From positions 1 to 6,377 of the forward strand of contig JAGHUY010000338.1 in assembly GCA_018064545.1 (NCBI GenBank): a stretch of DNA of 6,377 nt. Direction: 5' to 3'. The position numbers and the translations under genes were made by a program. Source of the stretch: Candidatus Apopatosoma intestinale (lineage in GTDB: Bacteria > Bacillota > Clostridia > Oscillospirales > CAG-272). The notes below the pieces were generated by a model. That model saw nothing but the letters and a program-made list of their open reading frames with translations. It was not told the origin of the DNA and did not search any database. The first letter of the stretch is position 1. Each line of letters opens with the position of its first letter. Below, piece after piece: positions 5,680 through 6,377 of the stretch.

Positions 5680-6377
5680 ATCTTCCACTCCTTTCTTCTC
5701 ACAAGAGAAAATTCGTTTTTCATGCCGAAATGCAGAATATTGCGAACGCATGACGTCGCCCGTTCATCGAGTGAGTCCAGCAGATCGAACGCGCGTTCGG
5801 CCTCCCGGAGTTCCAGCGTCAGAATCTCATCGGCCCGTGTGCGGACAAAATCCGTCATTTCCGCTTCGTCAAAGGCGTAAAGAAACGGATTATACCGTCC
5901 CCTCTTCCGGTCTTCCGGATAATCGCAGACGGCGTCGGCCAGGTAAATCCATCGGCCGATATGGAACGCCACCTCCGACAGAATCTTTGCCGTTTTTTCC
6001 GGCAGATCGATGACGGCGAGCGCGGAAAGCAACCGGCCGAACTCATCGGCCATCCGATCCGGCTCGGCACAGGCGTCCCTTTCAAGAGACAACAGGCCGA
6101 CAAGCCGTTCTTCCACGGTGCGTTCCGCATCGGGCATCCCGGCCCGACGGCAAAACCGGCGCGTAAACGGATATGCCACCGTAGCCATAGCCCTTCGTGT
6201 GCCCCTCTCGTCTTCTCTGTCATCTTTTACGTGATAGGAAACCAGAACGGCGCCGATCCTTGCCGCATGACGAAGAAACGCCGTATCTCCCATCATCGGA
6301 CGCCGGTGAAACGGATGGCGGACACAGTAGCGGCGTGTCACAGAATAAGACTCCCCGGTAGCGGAGAGCCGCAGAAG
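5676..6377 (-). CDS. DUF5685-like protein, 5' end cut by the window edge
   Basis: The reading frame is open from the right edge to the TGA at 5678-5676, giving at least 233 residues. The N-terminus lies outside the window; family members are usually nearer 280-300 residues. It resembles the DUF5685 family of Clostridia: an RYCVRHPFHRRP segment with its conserved cysteine, then LVSYHVKDDREDERG, later WIYLADAVCDYPEDRKRGRY followed by NPF, and a helical C-terminus ending in EWKI. It is mostly helical, soluble and has no signal peptide in the visible part. The function is unknown. Two aspartate motifs, DDRED (6224-6210) and DYPED (5924-5910) followed by RKRGR, look like the metal-binding motifs of squalene/phytoene synthases. 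This is my inference. It is the first visible gene of the operon and overlaps the J-domain gene by four bases. A GTG at 6341 with GGGGAG nearby could be an internal start, but the residues before it (LLRLSATGESYS) continue the family-like pattern. Confidence 0.78.
   Translation of the reverse strand, partial: LLRLSATGESYSVTRRYCVRHPFHRRPMMGDTAFLRHAARIGAVLVSYHVKDDREDERGTRRAMATVAYPFTRRFCRRAGMPDAERTVEERLVGLLSLERDACAEPDRMADEFGRLLSALAVIDLPEKTAKILSEVAFHIGRWIYLADAVCDYPEDRKRGRYNPFLYAFDEAEMTDFVRTRADEILTLELREAERAFDLLDSLDERATSCVRNILHFGMKNEFSLVRRKEWKI
5688..5694 (-). promoter_or_regulatory. Ribosome binding site that sets the start of the J-domain gene
   Basis: AAAGGAG on the minus strand, eight bases before the ATG at 5679-5677, lies inside the last codons of the upstream gene. 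It decides between this ATG and the in-frame one at 5751, which would overlap the upstream gene by 76 bases. Confidence 0.8.

Noticed and set aside
5680..5751. A 24-codon N-terminal extension of the J-domain protein from an upstream ATG
   Set aside because: It would overlap the DUF5685-like gene by 76 bases, adds residues without J-domain similarity, and the strong AAAGGAG site points to the ATG at 5679.

Overview
The window suggests an anaerobic, moderately GC-rich member of the Clostridia (Bacillota), probably from a gut or similar community. The signs are an NAD-type hexameric glutamate dehydrogenase of clostridial style, a large cytoplasmic GH106-like glycosidase, a DUF5685-type protein next to a J-domain protein with a cysteine-rich tail, AGGAG-type ribosome binding sites and a sigma-A promoter. 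This placement is an inference from protein style, not from a marker gene.

Layout, left to right. Positions 23-1270 (+) hold a complete glutamate dehydrogenase gene whose promoter lies outside the window. It converges on 1308-4415 (-), a 1035-residue GH106-like glycoside hydrolase with no signal peptide. The 37-bp gap between the two stop codons holds one near-perfect hairpin that can end transcription from both sides. The intergenic stretch 4416-4526 is short and dense. Read leftward it contains an intrinsic terminator for the preceding operon, a good sigma-A promoter (TTGACT, 17 nt, TAAAAT), a cre/LacI-like operator across the predicted start of transcription, and the ribosome binding site of the glycosidase gene. 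The glycosidase therefore looks like a single-gene transcription unit, possibly under catabolite control.

Positions 4527-6377 (-) are the end of a tightly coupled operon: a DUF5685-like protein cut by the right edge of the window, then a J-domain protein whose start codon overlaps the DUF5685 stop (ATGA), then a six-helix membrane protein 10 nt further on. The packing argues for a joint function, which is unknown. The DUF5685-like protein carries two aspartate motifs (DDRED and DYPEDRKRGR) that resemble the metal-binding motifs of squalene/phytoene synthases. I regard this as the most interesting lead in the window. The J-domain protein ends in a nine-cysteine tail that may bind metal.

No RNA genes, mobile elements, CRISPR arrays or long repeats were seen. 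No gene-free stretch is longer than about 110 bases.
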